Below, piece after piece: positions 18,031 through 26,418 of a DNA stretch of 57,855 nt. The stretch spans positions 1 to 57,855 of the forward strand of contig NZ_DAISXK010000016.1 in NCBI RefSeq assembly GCF_036825875.1, given 5' to 3'. The stretch is from Paucihalobacter sp036825875 (lineage in GTDB: Bacteria > Bacteroidota > Bacteroidia > Flavobacteriales > Flavobacteriaceae). A model generated the notes under the pieces. That model saw nothing but the letters and a program-made list of their open reading frames with translations. It was not told where the DNA came from and searched no databases. Within the stretch, counting starts at the first letter, position 1. Each line of letters begins with the position of its first letter. The translations under genes were made by a program, and so were the position numbers.

Positions 18031-18157
18031 ATTCACGTTCTTAAATATTCATAAATTTATGCTCAAAAATACTTGAAAAAAAACGAACAATTAATCAGGA
18101 AAAAACATTTGTATTATAAATTAATCGTTTTATATTTGCACCCTCGAAAGAGGAACC

Positions 18158-18230
18158 GACCTGGTAGCTCAGTTGGTAGAGCATCTCCCTTTTAAGGAGA
18201 GGGTCCTGGGTTCGAGCCCCAGCCAGGTCA
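18158..18230 (+). tRNA. tRNA-Lys (anticodon TTT)
   Basis: A complete cloverleaf of 73 bases. The acceptor pairs GACCTGG with CCAGGTC, the anticodon stem is TCTCC/GGAGA, and the loop CTTTTAA holds TTT at 18191-18193. The T arm contains GGTTCGAGCCCC. Discriminator base is A. No CCA is encoded. Confidence 0.96.
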
Positions 18231-18233
18231 CTT

Positions 18234-18263
18234 AAAGTTAAGCGTTTGCTTAGCTTTTTTTTT
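18234..18263 (+). terminator. Terminator between tRNA-Lys and tRNA-Leu
   Basis: AAAGTTAAGC pairs with GCTTAGCTTT (one G-U pair) around a GTTT loop and is followed by further T. It suggests that the two tRNAs are at least partly separate transcripts. Confidence 0.75.
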
Positions 18264-18284
18264 ATCTTTACTTCAGTTTTTATT

Positions 18285-18369
18285 GCGCACGTGGCGGAAT
18301 TGGTAGACGCGTTAGGTTGAGGGCCTAATGACCGCTTAGGTTGTGGAAGTTCGAGTCTTCTCGTGCGCA
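18285..18369 (+). tRNA. tRNA-Leu (anticodon GAG)
   Basis: An 85-base class II tRNA with a long variable arm. The acceptor pairs GCGCACG with CGTGCGC. The anticodon stem TTAGG/CCTAA encloses TTGAGGG, giving anticodon GAG. Discriminator base is A, and no CCA is encoded. Confidence 0.95.
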
Positions 18370-18434
18370 CTAATATCCTTTTATAAATTATTTATAAAAT
18401 TTGTTAAACAAGTCCGTTATTGTTGAAAATAATG

Positions 18435-18442
18435 TAATTTTG
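18435..18442 (+). promoter_or_regulatory. -7 promoter element of the MerR regulator gene
   Basis: TAATTTTG matches TAnnTTTG and lies 21 bases before the ATG. The shared motif described at 18438 overlaps it, so a bound regulator would block it. Confidence 0.5.
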
Positions 18443-18453
18443 TTTAACTTTTT
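18438..18453 (+). promoter_or_regulatory. Candidate operator copy 1 (TTTTGTTYAACTTTTT)
   Basis: Sixteen bases matching 15 of 16 positions with the motif upstream of crtI (19380-19395). Both contain the palindromic core GTTNAAC. Further GTTNAAC-like half copies lie upstream (TTGTTAAAC at 18401, TTGTTGAAA at 18423) and, inverted, at 18456-18464. It overlaps the -7 element, consistent with autorepression by the adjacent MerR protein. This is inference from motif sharing only. Confidence 0.45.
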
Positions 18454-18463
18454 TAATTCAACA

Positions 18464-19360
18464 ATGAACAACGTTAAGAGTAAATTTAGCATAAAAGATC
18501 TAGAAAATCTAACGGGTATCAAAGCCCACACCATTCGCATTTGGGAAAAAAGATATAACTTACTGTCTCCCAGCAGAACAGATACCAATATTAGGTTTTA
18601 CGAGCTTGCCGATTTTCAAAAATTACTTAACGTTAGCTACCTTAATAACAACGGTTATAAAATATCTAAAATTGCTACTTTAGATGAGAAAAAAATACCT
18701 GAATTGGTTAGACAAATTGCTGCAAAAAGTAATTTAGATAGTCATGCCATCAATTCGTTTAAATTGTCAATGCTTAATTTTGACCAAGTTTTGTTTTACA
18801 AAACTTACGAACGCTTAGAAAAAGAAAAATCATTTCGTGACATTTTTTTCACCATATTTATCCCGCTACTTACAGAACTCGGTTTACTTTGGCAAACTGA
18901 TACCATCACACCTGCGCATGAACATTTTTTAACGTCCTTAATTCGTCAGAAAATATTAATTAATACCGAAAATATTCAGTCAAATTCCGAAACAAGTACC
19001 AGAACTTTCGTTTGTTATCTACCAGATAACGAAGTACATGAACTTGGTTTGATGTACATCAATTATGAAATTGTAGCTCACGGTCATCATTCAATATTTC
19101 TAGGTCAAAGTGTGCCGTTGGACAGCTTGGTTGACATTGTAAATTATTATGACGATGTAACCTTTGTGTCATACTTCACAGTTAAGCCCGAAAAAGAAGA
19201 AATTCACCAATATATAGAAGATGTGAAGAACAAATTACTGATTCACAATCATGTTAATTTTTATGTTTTAGGAAAGATGCTGACGGCATTAGATCTCGAA
19301 AAGCTTCCAAAAAACATCATAGCCTTTATGTCCATTGACCAACTAGTTAAAGATTTGTAA
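18464..19360 (+). CDS. MerR-family regulator with CarH/CarA-like cobalamin-binding region
   Basis: A 298-residue DNA-binding regulator directly upstream of crtI-crtB-crtZ. The MerR winged helix is at residues 1-75 (IKDLENLTGIKAHTIRIWEKR). The C-terminal two thirds resemble the CarH/LitR B12 module: W143-x9-E153-H154 in the helical cap (LLWQTDTITPAHEHF), and E190-x-H192-x-x-G195 in place of the DxHxxG cobalamin motif. In T. thermophilus CarH the residue after the Trp is a His that ligates cobalt after light; here it is Gln144, so the photochemistry may differ. The ATG at 18464 is chosen because the HTH starts just after it. A role in controlling carotenoid genes is inferred from position and family. 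Confidence 0.85.
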   Translation: MNNVKSKFSIKDLENLTGIKAHTIRIWEKRYNLLSPSRTDTNIRFYELADFQKLLNVSYLNNNGYKISKIATLDEKKIPELVRQIAAKSNLDSHAINSFKLSMLNFDQVLFYKTYERLEKEKSFRDIFFTIFIPLLTELGLLWQTDTITPAHEHFLTSLIRQKILINTENIQSNSETSTRTFVCYLPDNEVHELGLMYINYEIVAHGHHSIFLGQSVPLDSLVDIVNYYDDVTFVSYFTVKPEKEEIHQYIEDVKNKLLIHNHVNFYVLGKMLTALDLEKLPKNIIAFMSIDQLVKDL

Positions 19361-19379
19361 AAGTTTGATACACCTAATA

Positions 19380-19395
19380 TTTTGTTCAACTTTTT
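19380..19395 (+). promoter_or_regulatory. Candidate operator copy 2, upstream of crtI
   Basis: TTTTGTTCAACTTTTT, the second copy of the motif at 18438. It is followed by two more TTGTT repeats up to the crtI ATG. A -7-like TATTTTTG sits at 19398-19405. The motif begins 32 bases before the ATG, in the promoter zone. Confidence 0.45.
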
Positions 19396-19411
19396 GTTAT
19401 TTTTGTTAGAC

Positions 19412-20878
19412 ATGAAAACATCAATAGCAATTATAGGTTCTGGTTTTTCGTCGTTATCTGCGGCATGTTATTTGGCTCAGCAAAACTTCGATGTTACCAT
19501 ATTTGAAAAAAACAGCACTACAGGTGGACGCGCCAGACAATTAATTAAAGATGGATTCACCTTCGATATTGGTCCAAGCTGGTATTGGATGCCTGATATT
19601 TTTGAAAAATTTTTCAACGACTTTGGTAAGTCCGTTAGTGACTATTATGTGCTTGACAAATTGAAGCCTGCCTACAAAATATTTTTCCATGACGAAATTA
19701 TTACTATCGGAGATTGTATGGATAGTATTTGTAAAGAATTTGAACGTATAGAACCGGGAAGCTCAAAACCTTTAAGGGCGTTTATTTCAAAAGCCCAAGA
19801 TAATTACAATATTGCAATAAATAAAATAGTTTTAAGACCTGGATTATCACCGTTAGAATTGGTAACTCCCGAAACAATCACGCGTGTAGACCAGTTTTTC
19901 AAAACGATCAGTTCTGAAGTTCGCAAAAATTTTAAAAACCCAAAACTAATTTCAACTTTAGAGTTTCCTGTTCTATTTTTAGGTGCAAAACCTAGCAACA
20001 CACCCTCTTTTTATAGTTTTATGAATTTTGCTGATTTTGGACTAGGCACTTGGCATCCTAGAGGTGGCATGTACGAAATCATTAAAGCGATGACTAGCTT
20101 AGCAACCGAATTAGGAGTTAATATTAATACAAATAGCAATGTTGAAAAAATTGAGGTTGAAAGTGGTACAGCAAAAGCGATAAGAATAAATGGTGAAAGT
20201 TTAAATTTTGACGTTGTTTTAAGCGGCGCAGACTACCATCACTCTGAGACATTATTAGATTTAGAATACCGTCAATACTCTGAAGCATATTGGCAGAAGA
20301 AAACCTTCGCTCCATCCTCATTATTATTTTATGTTGGCTTTGATAAAAAGTTGCAAAACATAGAACATCATAATCTATTTTTTGATACCGATTTTGAACA
20401 GCATGCTGAGGAAATTTATGACAGTCCTAAATGGCCAGAAAATCCTCTTTTCTACGCAAATTTTCCATCTGTAACAGATAAAAGTATGGCACCTATAGAT
20501 TGCGAAACAGGTTTTTTCCTTATCCCAATTGCGCCAAATCTCGACGATAATGAAAAGCTAAGGCAACAATATTTTGACATTATTATTAACAGATTTGAAA
20601 AACTTACAGCCCAAAATGTTAGAGGAAGTATTATATTTAAGGAATCATTCTGTGTTAATGATTTTATTGAACAATACAATTCCTACAAAGGAAATGCTTA
20701 TGGCATGGCGAACACCTTGCTTCAAACGGCATTTTTAAGACCAAAATTAAAAAGTAAAAAGGTAGGTAATTTGTTTTTTACGGGGCAACTTACGGTTCCA
20801 GGACCAGGTGTACCACCATCGTTAATATCAGGGAAGTTAGTTTCAGAGTTGATAACAAAACAATTTAAACTAAATTAA
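19412..20878 (+). CDS. crtI: Phytoene desaturase
   Basis: FAD-dependent desaturase that converts phytoene to lycopene. The 488-residue product has an N-terminal dinucleotide-binding fold (AIIGSGFSSLSAACYLAQ) followed by GGRARQLIKDGFTFDIGPSWYWMP, the CrtI family signature. The C-terminal FAD-binding block is NLFFTGQLTVPGPGVPPSLI. The third glycine of GxGxxG is Ser here (GSGFSS). The ATG at 19412 is used; an upstream in-frame start adds only leader-like residues. The gene is 51 bases after the regulator and 44 before crtB, a probable crtI-crtB-crtZ operon. Confidence 0.94.
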   Translation: MKTSIAIIGSGFSSLSAACYLAQQNFDVTIFEKNSTTGGRARQLIKDGFTFDIGPSWYWMPDIFEKFFNDFGKSVSDYYVLDKLKPAYKIFFHDEIITIGDCMDSICKEFERIEPGSSKPLRAFISKAQDNYNIAINKIVLRPGLSPLELVTPETITRVDQFFKTISSEVRKNFKNPKLISTLEFPVLFLGAKPSNTPSFYSFMNFADFGLGTWHPRGGMYEIIKAMTSLATELGVNINTNSNVEKIEVESGTAKAIRINGESLNFDVVLSGADYHHSETLLDLEYRQYSEAYWQKKTFAPSSLLFYVGFDKKLQNIEHHNLFFDTDFEQHAEEIYDSPKWPENPLFYANFPSVTDKSMAPIDCETGFFLIPIAPNLDDNEKLRQQYFDIIINRFEKLTAQNVRGSIIFKESFCVNDFIEQYNSYKGNAYGMANTLLQTAFLRPKLKSKKVGNLFFTGQLTVPGPGVPPSLISGKLVSELITKQFKLN

Positions 20879-20922
20879 AAAATTATATTGCTGCTAAAAG
20901 AAAAGATTTTAAGTCACAACTA

Positions 20923-21762
20923 ATGAAAACACTATTCGATTCGGTTTCAAGACAATGTAGTAAGTTGGTCACCCAATCTTACAGCACGTCATTTTCTATG
21001 GCCACTAAGATGTTGTCTGAAACAATCAGGCAGGATATTTACAATATCTACGGCTTTGTAAGGTTTGCCGATGAAATAGTTGATACGTTTCACGACTTTG
21101 ATAAAGAAATTTTATTTCAACGTTTTTCAGAGGATCTGGAATATGCCCTTGAGTATAAAATAAGCTTGAACCCTATTTTGAATTCATTTCAAGAAACATA
21201 TCATAAATACAATATTGATAAACACCTTGTGGATGCTTTTATGAAAAGTATGCGTTTAGATTTACACAAACAAACATACCTAACTGAAGAAGAATACAGG
21301 GCATATATTTATGGTTCTGCCGACGTTGTAGGCTTGATGTGTTTAAAAGTTTTTGTAAAAGGTGATAATCAAAAATACGACGAATTGAAAGATGCCGCTA
21401 TGAGTTTAGGCTCCGCTTTTCAAAAGGTTAACTTCTTGAGAGATTTAAAAGCAGATTTTGAAGATTTAAGCAGAACGTATTTTCCAAATACCGACCTTAA
21501 TCATTTAGATGAGGCCGCAAAATCACTCATAATAAAAGATATTGAAGCAGATTTTGAAAAAGGTTTAGCTGGCATCAAAAATCTTCCTTTAGACGCGAAA
21601 TTCGGTGTTTTTATGGCATATAGATATTACAGCAAACTGTTAGAAAAGCTTAAAAACACACCAGCTTTGGAAATTAAATCTACCCGAATTAGAGTTCCAA
21701 ACTATAAAAAGGTTGAACTTCTTACTAGGAGTTATGTAAAATATCAATTAAATTTAATGTAA
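20923..21762 (+). CDS. crtB: Phytoene synthase
   Basis: Condenses two geranylgeranyl diphosphates to phytoene, the committed carotenoid step. The 279-residue protein has YSTSFSMATKML, the first Asp-rich motif in VRFADEIVDTFHDFD and the second in NFLRDLKADFEDLSRTYFP, both binding Mg-diphosphate. YGSADVVGLMCLKVF matches the squalene/phytoene synthase signature. It is cytoplasmic and membrane-associated. The crtZ start lies ten bases downstream. Confidence 0.95.
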   Translation: MKTLFDSVSRQCSKLVTQSYSTSFSMATKMLSETIRQDIYNIYGFVRFADEIVDTFHDFDKEILFQRFSEDLEYALEYKISLNPILNSFQETYHKYNIDKHLVDAFMKSMRLDLHKQTYLTEEEYRAYIYGSADVVGLMCLKVFVKGDNQKYDELKDAAMSLGSAFQKVNFLRDLKADFEDLSRTYFPNTDLNHLDEAAKSLIIKDIEADFEKGLAGIKNLPLDAKFGVFMAYRYYSKLLEKLKNTPALEIKSTRIRVPNYKKVELLTRSYVKYQLNLM

Positions 21763-21771
21763 AATTGCAAC

Positions 21772-22221
21772 ATGCAAACAGTACTTTGGATAGTCATCTT
21801 TTTTAGCACGTTTTTAATAATGGAATTTAATGCGTGGTTTACTCATAAATATATTATGCATGGGTTTTTATGGACTTTACACCGAGACCACCATCACAAA
21901 GATCACAAAAGCTGGTTTGAACGTAACGATGCTTTTTTTATTTTTTATGCCGTTGTTAGTATGAGCTGTTGGTATTTTTGGTCTACCTATAGTTTGTGGT
22001 ATTTCTTGCCCATTGGAATAGGTATCATGGCTTACGGTTTAGCTTATTTTATTGTTCATGATGTCTTTATTCACCAACGTTTTAAATGGCTTAGAAATAT
22101 TGATAATGCCTATGCACGTGGCGTAAGACGTGCACATAAAATTCATCACAAACATTTGGGAAAAAACAAAGGTGAAAATTTCGGCATGCTGATTGTTCCT
22201 TTTAAATATTTCAAAAACTAA
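21772..22221 (+). CDS. crtZ: Beta-carotene hydroxylase (fatty-acid hydroxylase superfamily)
   Basis: Di-iron membrane oxygenase adding 3-hydroxyl to beta-ionone rings. The 149-residue protein has the histidine clusters expected of the family: THKYIMHGFLWTLHRDHHHKDH, HDVFIHQRF and RAHKIHHKHLG. Two to three hydrophobic helices lie between them (TVLWIVIFFSTFLIMEF, SMSCWYFWSTYSLWYFLPIG). It is the third gene after the regulator. Its last four bases overlap the end of the convergent thioredoxin gene. Confidence 0.93.
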   Translation: MQTVLWIVIFFSTFLIMEFNAWFTHKYIMHGFLWTLHRDHHHKDHKSWFERNDAFFIFYAVVSMSCWYFWSTYSLWYFLPIGIGIMAYGLAYFIVHDVFIHQRFKWLRNIDNAYARGVRRAHKIHHKHLGKNKGENFGMLIVPFKYFKN

Positions 22222-22799
22222 TCTGAAATTAACTTTTCAAGTTCCTCTTTAAAATTGTCACTAAACCAATTAGCGGCACCAGTTTTATTAACCACTACTC
22301 TACCCTTTTTATCTATTACAAAAGTTCTTGGAATTGAAGTTACGTCAAATTCTGAAGGCAAATCAGTTACTGAATGATACACTGGGAAGTTATAATCGTT
22401 TTTCTCCTTGAATTTTAATAGAGTTTCGTTAGCTTCATCTGAAATATAAAGCAAAATTACTTTATCATCATAAGCCTCATACAGTTTGTTTAAACTTGGC
22501 ATTTCAGCTATACATGGCGGGCACCAAGTCGCCCAAAAATTAACCAAGACTACCTTGTTTTTTGCATCGTTAAAATCAAATTGTTCGCCCCGATCATTTA
22601 TTAATTGCCAATTATAGCTCTCTAAAACAACAGAATTTTTTGCAGATTTTACTGATGGACCAAACGCACCAACCACTTTGTGTAAGGCAATTTGAATTGG
22701 CATTCTAGTTTGTGGTACAATTAGTAATACTATTACAATTAAAAATATAATATTGCTAAGTCGTAATTTTTTCTTTTCTGGATTGTCTTTTACATTCAT
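22218..22799 (-). CDS. TlpA-like membrane-anchored thioredoxin
   Basis: Probable periplasmic thiol reductant. From the ATG at 22799 it has 193 residues: a short charged N-terminus, one transmembrane anchor (IIFLIVIVLLIVPQ), then a thioredoxin fold with the redox motif WCPPC (FWATWCPPCIAEMPSLNKLY) and the cis-proline region SIPRTFVIDKKG. Relatives reduce cytochrome c precursors or other envelope disulfides. A TTG start 13 codons upstream (22838) is possible but adds no conserved sequence. The gene runs against crtZ and shares four bases with it. Confidence 0.9.
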   Translation of the reverse strand: MNVKDNPEKKKLRLSNIIFLIVIVLLIVPQTRMPIQIALHKVVGAFGPSVKSAKNSVVLESYNWQLINDRGEQFDFNDAKNKVVLVNFWATWCPPCIAEMPSLNKLYEAYDDKVILLYISDEANETLLKFKEKNDYNFPVYHSVTDLPSEFDVTSIPRTFVIDKKGRVVVNKTGAANWFSDNFKEELEKLISD

Positions 22800-22858
22800 A
22801 CCTTTGGGTTCTATAATTTCTTTAGACGCAATTTTCAATTTTAATATACACTTTACAT

Positions 22859-22891
22859 AAAAAAAGCCCTTAACTGTAATTAAGAGCTTTT
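22859..22891 (-). terminator. Terminator of the aconitase gene
   Basis: On the minus strand AAAAGCTCTTAA pairs with TTAAGGGCTTTT (one mismatch), followed by T. It is about 32 bases past the aconitase stop. Confidence 0.75.
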
Positions 22892-22922
22892 AGACATTTT
22901 TATTTAAATGCTTTTAAACTAA

Positions 22923-25193
22923 CTATGCGTTATTTTGCCTTTTAATTAAATTTAAAGCCGATCCTTCCTTATACCAAGCAATTTGAGCTTCATTATAAGT
23001 ATGATTTGTTACAATAATCTCCTTACTTCCATCCTTGTGCACCACTTCAATGGTAAGAGGTTTGTTTGGAGCAAATTTGTTTAAATCTAAAAAGTTGAAA
23101 GTATCATCTTCTTGAATTAATTCATAATCGCTTTCCTTCGCAAAGGTTAAACCCAACATACCTTGTTTTTTAAGATTAGTTTCGTGAATACGCGCGAAAG
23201 ATTTTACCAATACAGCCGCGACACCTAAATGTCTTGGTTGCATAGCAGCATGCTCTCTTGAAGAACCTTCACCATAATTATGATCACCCACAACGATGGT
23301 TTTTATACCCGCTTTTTTGTATTCGCGCTGTACATCAGGAACACCACCATATTCGCCGGTAAGTTGGTTTTTTACAAAATTAGTTTGCTTATTATATGCG
23401 TTAACAGCACCAATTAAAGTGTTATTTGCAATATTATCTAAATGACCACGATAGCGTAACCAAGGGCCAGCCATAGAAATATGGTCGGTTGTACATTTTC
23501 CGAAAGCTTTTATCAATAATTTAGCACCTGTAATGGTATCTCCAAGTGGTAAAAAAGGCTCTAATAATTGCAGTCTTTCTGATTCTGTAGATACTTTAAC
23601 AACTACGTCGCTTCCGTCTTCTTTCGGTGCTAAATAACCATTGTCTTTAACTTCGAAACCTTTTGGAGGTAATTCCCATCCAGTCGGCTCGTCTAACATT
23701 ACTTCTTGACCGTCTTCGTTTATTAATTTATCCGTCATCGGATTAAAATCTAAACGCCCTGCAATGGCAATAGCAGCTGTAATTTCAGGAGAAGCTACAA
23801 ATGCGTGCGTGTTTGGATTTCCATCAGCACGCTTGGCAAAATTTCTGTTGAAAGAGTGCACAATACTATTTTTTGGAGCATTTTTAGGATCGCTGTAGCG
23901 CGCCCATTGACCAATACAGGGTCCGCAAGCATTGGTGAAAATTGTAGCACCTAATTTTTCAAAAACTTGAAGAATCCCATCGCGATCGGCGGTGTATCTT
24001 ACTTGTTCTGAACCTGGATTGATGCCAAATTCAGCTTTAGTTTTTAAGCCTTTATCTAATGCTTGTTGCGCAATTGAAGCCGCACGCGATAAATCTTCAT
24101 AAGAAGAATTGGTACAAGAACCAATTAACCCCCATTCTACTTGCATTGGCCATTTGTTCGCTGTTGCTTTCTCTGTCATTGATTTACCAACCGTTGTGGA
24201 TAAATCTGGGGTAAATGGTCCGTTTAATAAAGGTCCTAACTCTGATAAATTAATATCAATAACCTGATCAAAATATGCTTCTGGGTTTGCGTACACCTCA
24301 GGATCTGCTGTTAAATATTCTTTTACTTTATTAGCAGCGTCAGCAACATCTTCACGATCAGTTGCACGTAAATAACGCTCCATCGATTCGTCATATCCGA
24401 AGGTTGAAGTTGTAGCACCTATTTCGGCACCCATATTACAAATAGTACCTTTTCCAGTACAAGACATAGATGTAGCACCTGTACCAAAATATTCAACAAT
24501 AGCTCCCGTTCCACCTTTAACGGTGAGAATCTCAGCCACTTTAAGAATTACATCTTTTGGGGCAGTCCATCCTGATAATTTTCCCGTTAATCTTACACCT
24601 ATTAATTTTGGAAACTTCAGTTCCCAAGCCATTCCCGCCATTACATCTACAGCATCTGCACCACCAACCCCAATAGCAACCATACCAAGTCCACCAGCAT
24701 TTACTGTATGAGAATCGGTACCTATCATCATTCCGCCAGGGAATGCATAATTTTCTAACACAACCTGATGAATGATACCTGCACCTGGTTTCCAAAAACC
24801 AATACCATACTTATTTGATACAGACTCTAAGAAATTAAATACCTCACTACTTACACTGTTGGCATGTTTTAAATCGGTTACTGCACCATCCTTAGCTTGA
24901 ATTAAGTGATCACAATGTACAGTTGTTGGTACTGCAACTTTATCTTTTCCAGCTTGCATAAATTGCAATAACGCCATTTGCGCTGTAGCATCTTGACAAG
25001 CGATACGGTCTGGAGCAAAATCTACATAATCCTTTCCTCTTGTAAATGCCTTGTCGGTTACCCCATCCCAAAGATGTGAGTATAAAATTTTCTCTGAAAG
25101 TGTTAATGGTTTACCAACCACATTACGTGCTTTATCTACGCGTTCTGCAATTTGGCTATAAACCTCTTTTATCATGTCGATATCAAATGCCAT
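22923..25193 (-). CDS. acn: Aconitate hydratase (mitochondrial type)
   Basis: Isomerises citrate to isocitrate in the TCA cycle with a 4Fe-4S cluster. The 756-residue length and the sequence are of the mitochondrial-type aconitase clade. GTDSHTVNAGG lies near 159. The cluster cysteines are the Cys of SCTNSSYEDL and the two of NACGPCIGQW. The swivel domain holds GEGSSREHAAMQPR, with the catalytic Ser. The N-terminus MAFDIDMIKEVY fits. A TACCTTTG -7 element lies upstream. It is monocistronic. Confidence 0.96.
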   Translation of the reverse strand: MAFDIDMIKEVYSQIAERVDKARNVVGKPLTLSEKILYSHLWDGVTDKAFTRGKDYVDFAPDRIACQDATAQMALLQFMQAGKDKVAVPTTVHCDHLIQAKDGAVTDLKHANSVSSEVFNFLESVSNKYGIGFWKPGAGIIHQVVLENYAFPGGMMIGTDSHTVNAGGLGMVAIGVGGADAVDVMAGMAWELKFPKLIGVRLTGKLSGWTAPKDVILKVAEILTVKGGTGAIVEYFGTGATSMSCTGKGTICNMGAEIGATTSTFGYDESMERYLRATDREDVADAANKVKEYLTADPEVYANPEAYFDQVIDINLSELGPLLNGPFTPDLSTTVGKSMTEKATANKWPMQVEWGLIGSCTNSSYEDLSRAASIAQQALDKGLKTKAEFGINPGSEQVRYTADRDGILQVFEKLGATIFTNACGPCIGQWARYSDPKNAPKNSIVHSFNRNFAKRADGNPNTHAFVASPEITAAIAIAGRLDFNPMTDKLINEDGQEVMLDEPTGWELPPKGFEVKDNGYLAPKEDGSDVVVKVSTESERLQLLEPFLPLGDTITGAKLLIKAFGKCTTDHISMAGPWLRYRGHLDNIANNTLIGAVNAYNKQTNFVKNQLTGEYGGVPDVQREYKKAGIKTIVVGDHNYGEGSSREHAAMQPRHLGVAAVLVKSFARIHETNLKKQGMLGLTFAKESDYELIQEDDTFNFLDLNKFAPNKPLTIEVVHKDGSKEIIVTNHTYNEAQIAWYKEGSALNLIKRQNNA

Positions 25194-25226
25194 ATATTAT
25201 AAGTTAGAGTTATTTTTTTAGTGTTG

Positions 25227-25234
25227 CAAAGGTA
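25227..25234 (-). promoter_or_regulatory. -7 promoter element of the aconitase gene
   Basis: Minus-strand TACCTTTG fits TAnnTTTG, 34 bases before the ATG. No -33 match at the usual spacing. The remaining sequence to 25461 is AT-rich with no gene. Confidence 0.55.
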
Positions 25235-25461
25235 CGAAATCCAAAATAAAATTTAAAATATGTAACGAAAACTAAATTTCATTGCATTATATTCAAATAA
25301 TTATAGCTTATTGAAGTTAAATTAATGTATTTCGCATTTTTTAGGGTGTATATTTTTTAAATTGTCAAAATAAGGTGGTCAAGATTTTTCATTGTTACTA
25401 CTTGTTAAGCAGTATATATGTTCAAAAAATCAATTTAATTAAGACTTTAATTTTGATATAA

Positions 25462-26415
25462 CTAAAACAAGCTTTCGATTATATGTTCATCTGAAATACC
25501 TTCGGCTTCGGCTTTGTAATTTTTAATAATCCTATGTCTTAACACACTTTTAGCGATGGCTTGAATATTTTCAATATCAGGCGAAAATTTACCATTAATC
25601 GCTGCATGCGTTTTAGCCGCCAATATCAAATTTTGAGAAGCTCTTGGTCCGGCACCCCAATCAACGTATTCTTTTATAAGTTCAGTTTTATTCTTAGAAT
25701 CAGGCCTTGTTTTACTTACCATTCTTACGGCATATTCTATAACGTTATCAGCGACAGGAATACGACGTATCACATTTTGAAAATCTATAATTTCTTGAGC
25801 ATTAAAAAGTGGATTTACCTGAGCTTGAACATCGGTTGTAGTTGATTTAACCACTTGTACTTCTTCCTCAAAGGTTGGATATTCTAAATTAATGGCAAAC
25901 ATAAATCTGTCCAATTGTGCTTCAGGTAGAGGATATGTTCCTTCTTGTTCAATTGGGTTTTGAGTTGCCAGTACAAAATACGGATGGTCTAACTGATATC
26001 GATGCCCAGATACAGTAACTGAGCGCTCTTGCATTGCCTCAAGTAGTGCCGCTTGGGTTTTTGGAGGTGTTCTGTTAATTTCATCCGCCAAAATAATATT
26101 AGCAAAAATAGGTCCTTTGATAAATTTAAAGTGTCTGTTTTCGTCCAAAATTTCGCTCCCCAAAATATCACTAGGCATTAGATCTGGCGTAAACTGAATG
26201 CGTTTAAAGTTTAAACCTAAGGCATGCGAAATCGTATTTACCATTAAGGTTTTTGCCAAGCCTGGAACACCAATAAGTAAAGCATGACCTCCTGAAAAAA
26301 TTGCAATTAATATTTGATCTACAACCTCTTCCTGACCAATGATTATCTTTGAAATTTCCTTTTTTAGCTCGTTATATTTTTTTACAAATTGTTCAATTAT
26401 GACAACGTCAGACAT
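25462..26415 (-). CDS. MoxR-family AAA+ ATPase
   Basis: A 317-residue ATPase of the MoxR class, thought to act as a metal or cofactor chaperone or a folding factor. Walker A is GVPGLAKT (about residues 45-52), Walker B is ILADEINRTPP, sensor 1 is FVLATQNPIEQEGTYPLPEAQLDRF and the sensor 2 Arg is in WGAGPRASQ. It directly follows the three SurA-like genes with a three-base gap, so its client may relate to envelope assembly. No von Willebrand-factor partner gene lies beside it, unlike many moxR loci. Confidence 0.93.
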   Translation of the reverse strand: MSDVVIIEQFVKKYNELKKEISKIIIGQEEVVDQILIAIFSGGHALLIGVPGLAKTLMVNTISHALGLNFKRIQFTPDLMPSDILGSEILDENRHFKFIKGPIFANIILADEINRTPPKTQAALLEAMQERSVTVSGHRYQLDHPYFVLATQNPIEQEGTYPLPEAQLDRFMFAINLEYPTFEEEVQVVKSTTTDVQAQVNPLFNAQEIIDFQNVIRRIPVADNVIEYAVRMVSKTRPDSKNKTELIKEYVDWGAGPRASQNLILAAKTHAAINGKFSPDIENIQAIAKSVLRHRIIKNYKAEAEGISDEHIIESLF

Positions 26416-26418
26416 AAA

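Noticed and set aside
18095..18370. Minus-strand 91-codon frame across the tRNA-Lys and tRNA-Leu genes
   Set aside because: It is the antisense of two structured tRNAs; such frames are a known false call.
24523..24795. Two short frames inside the aconitase gene
   Set aside because: Opposite-strand and out-of-frame shadows; composition follows the aconitase codons.
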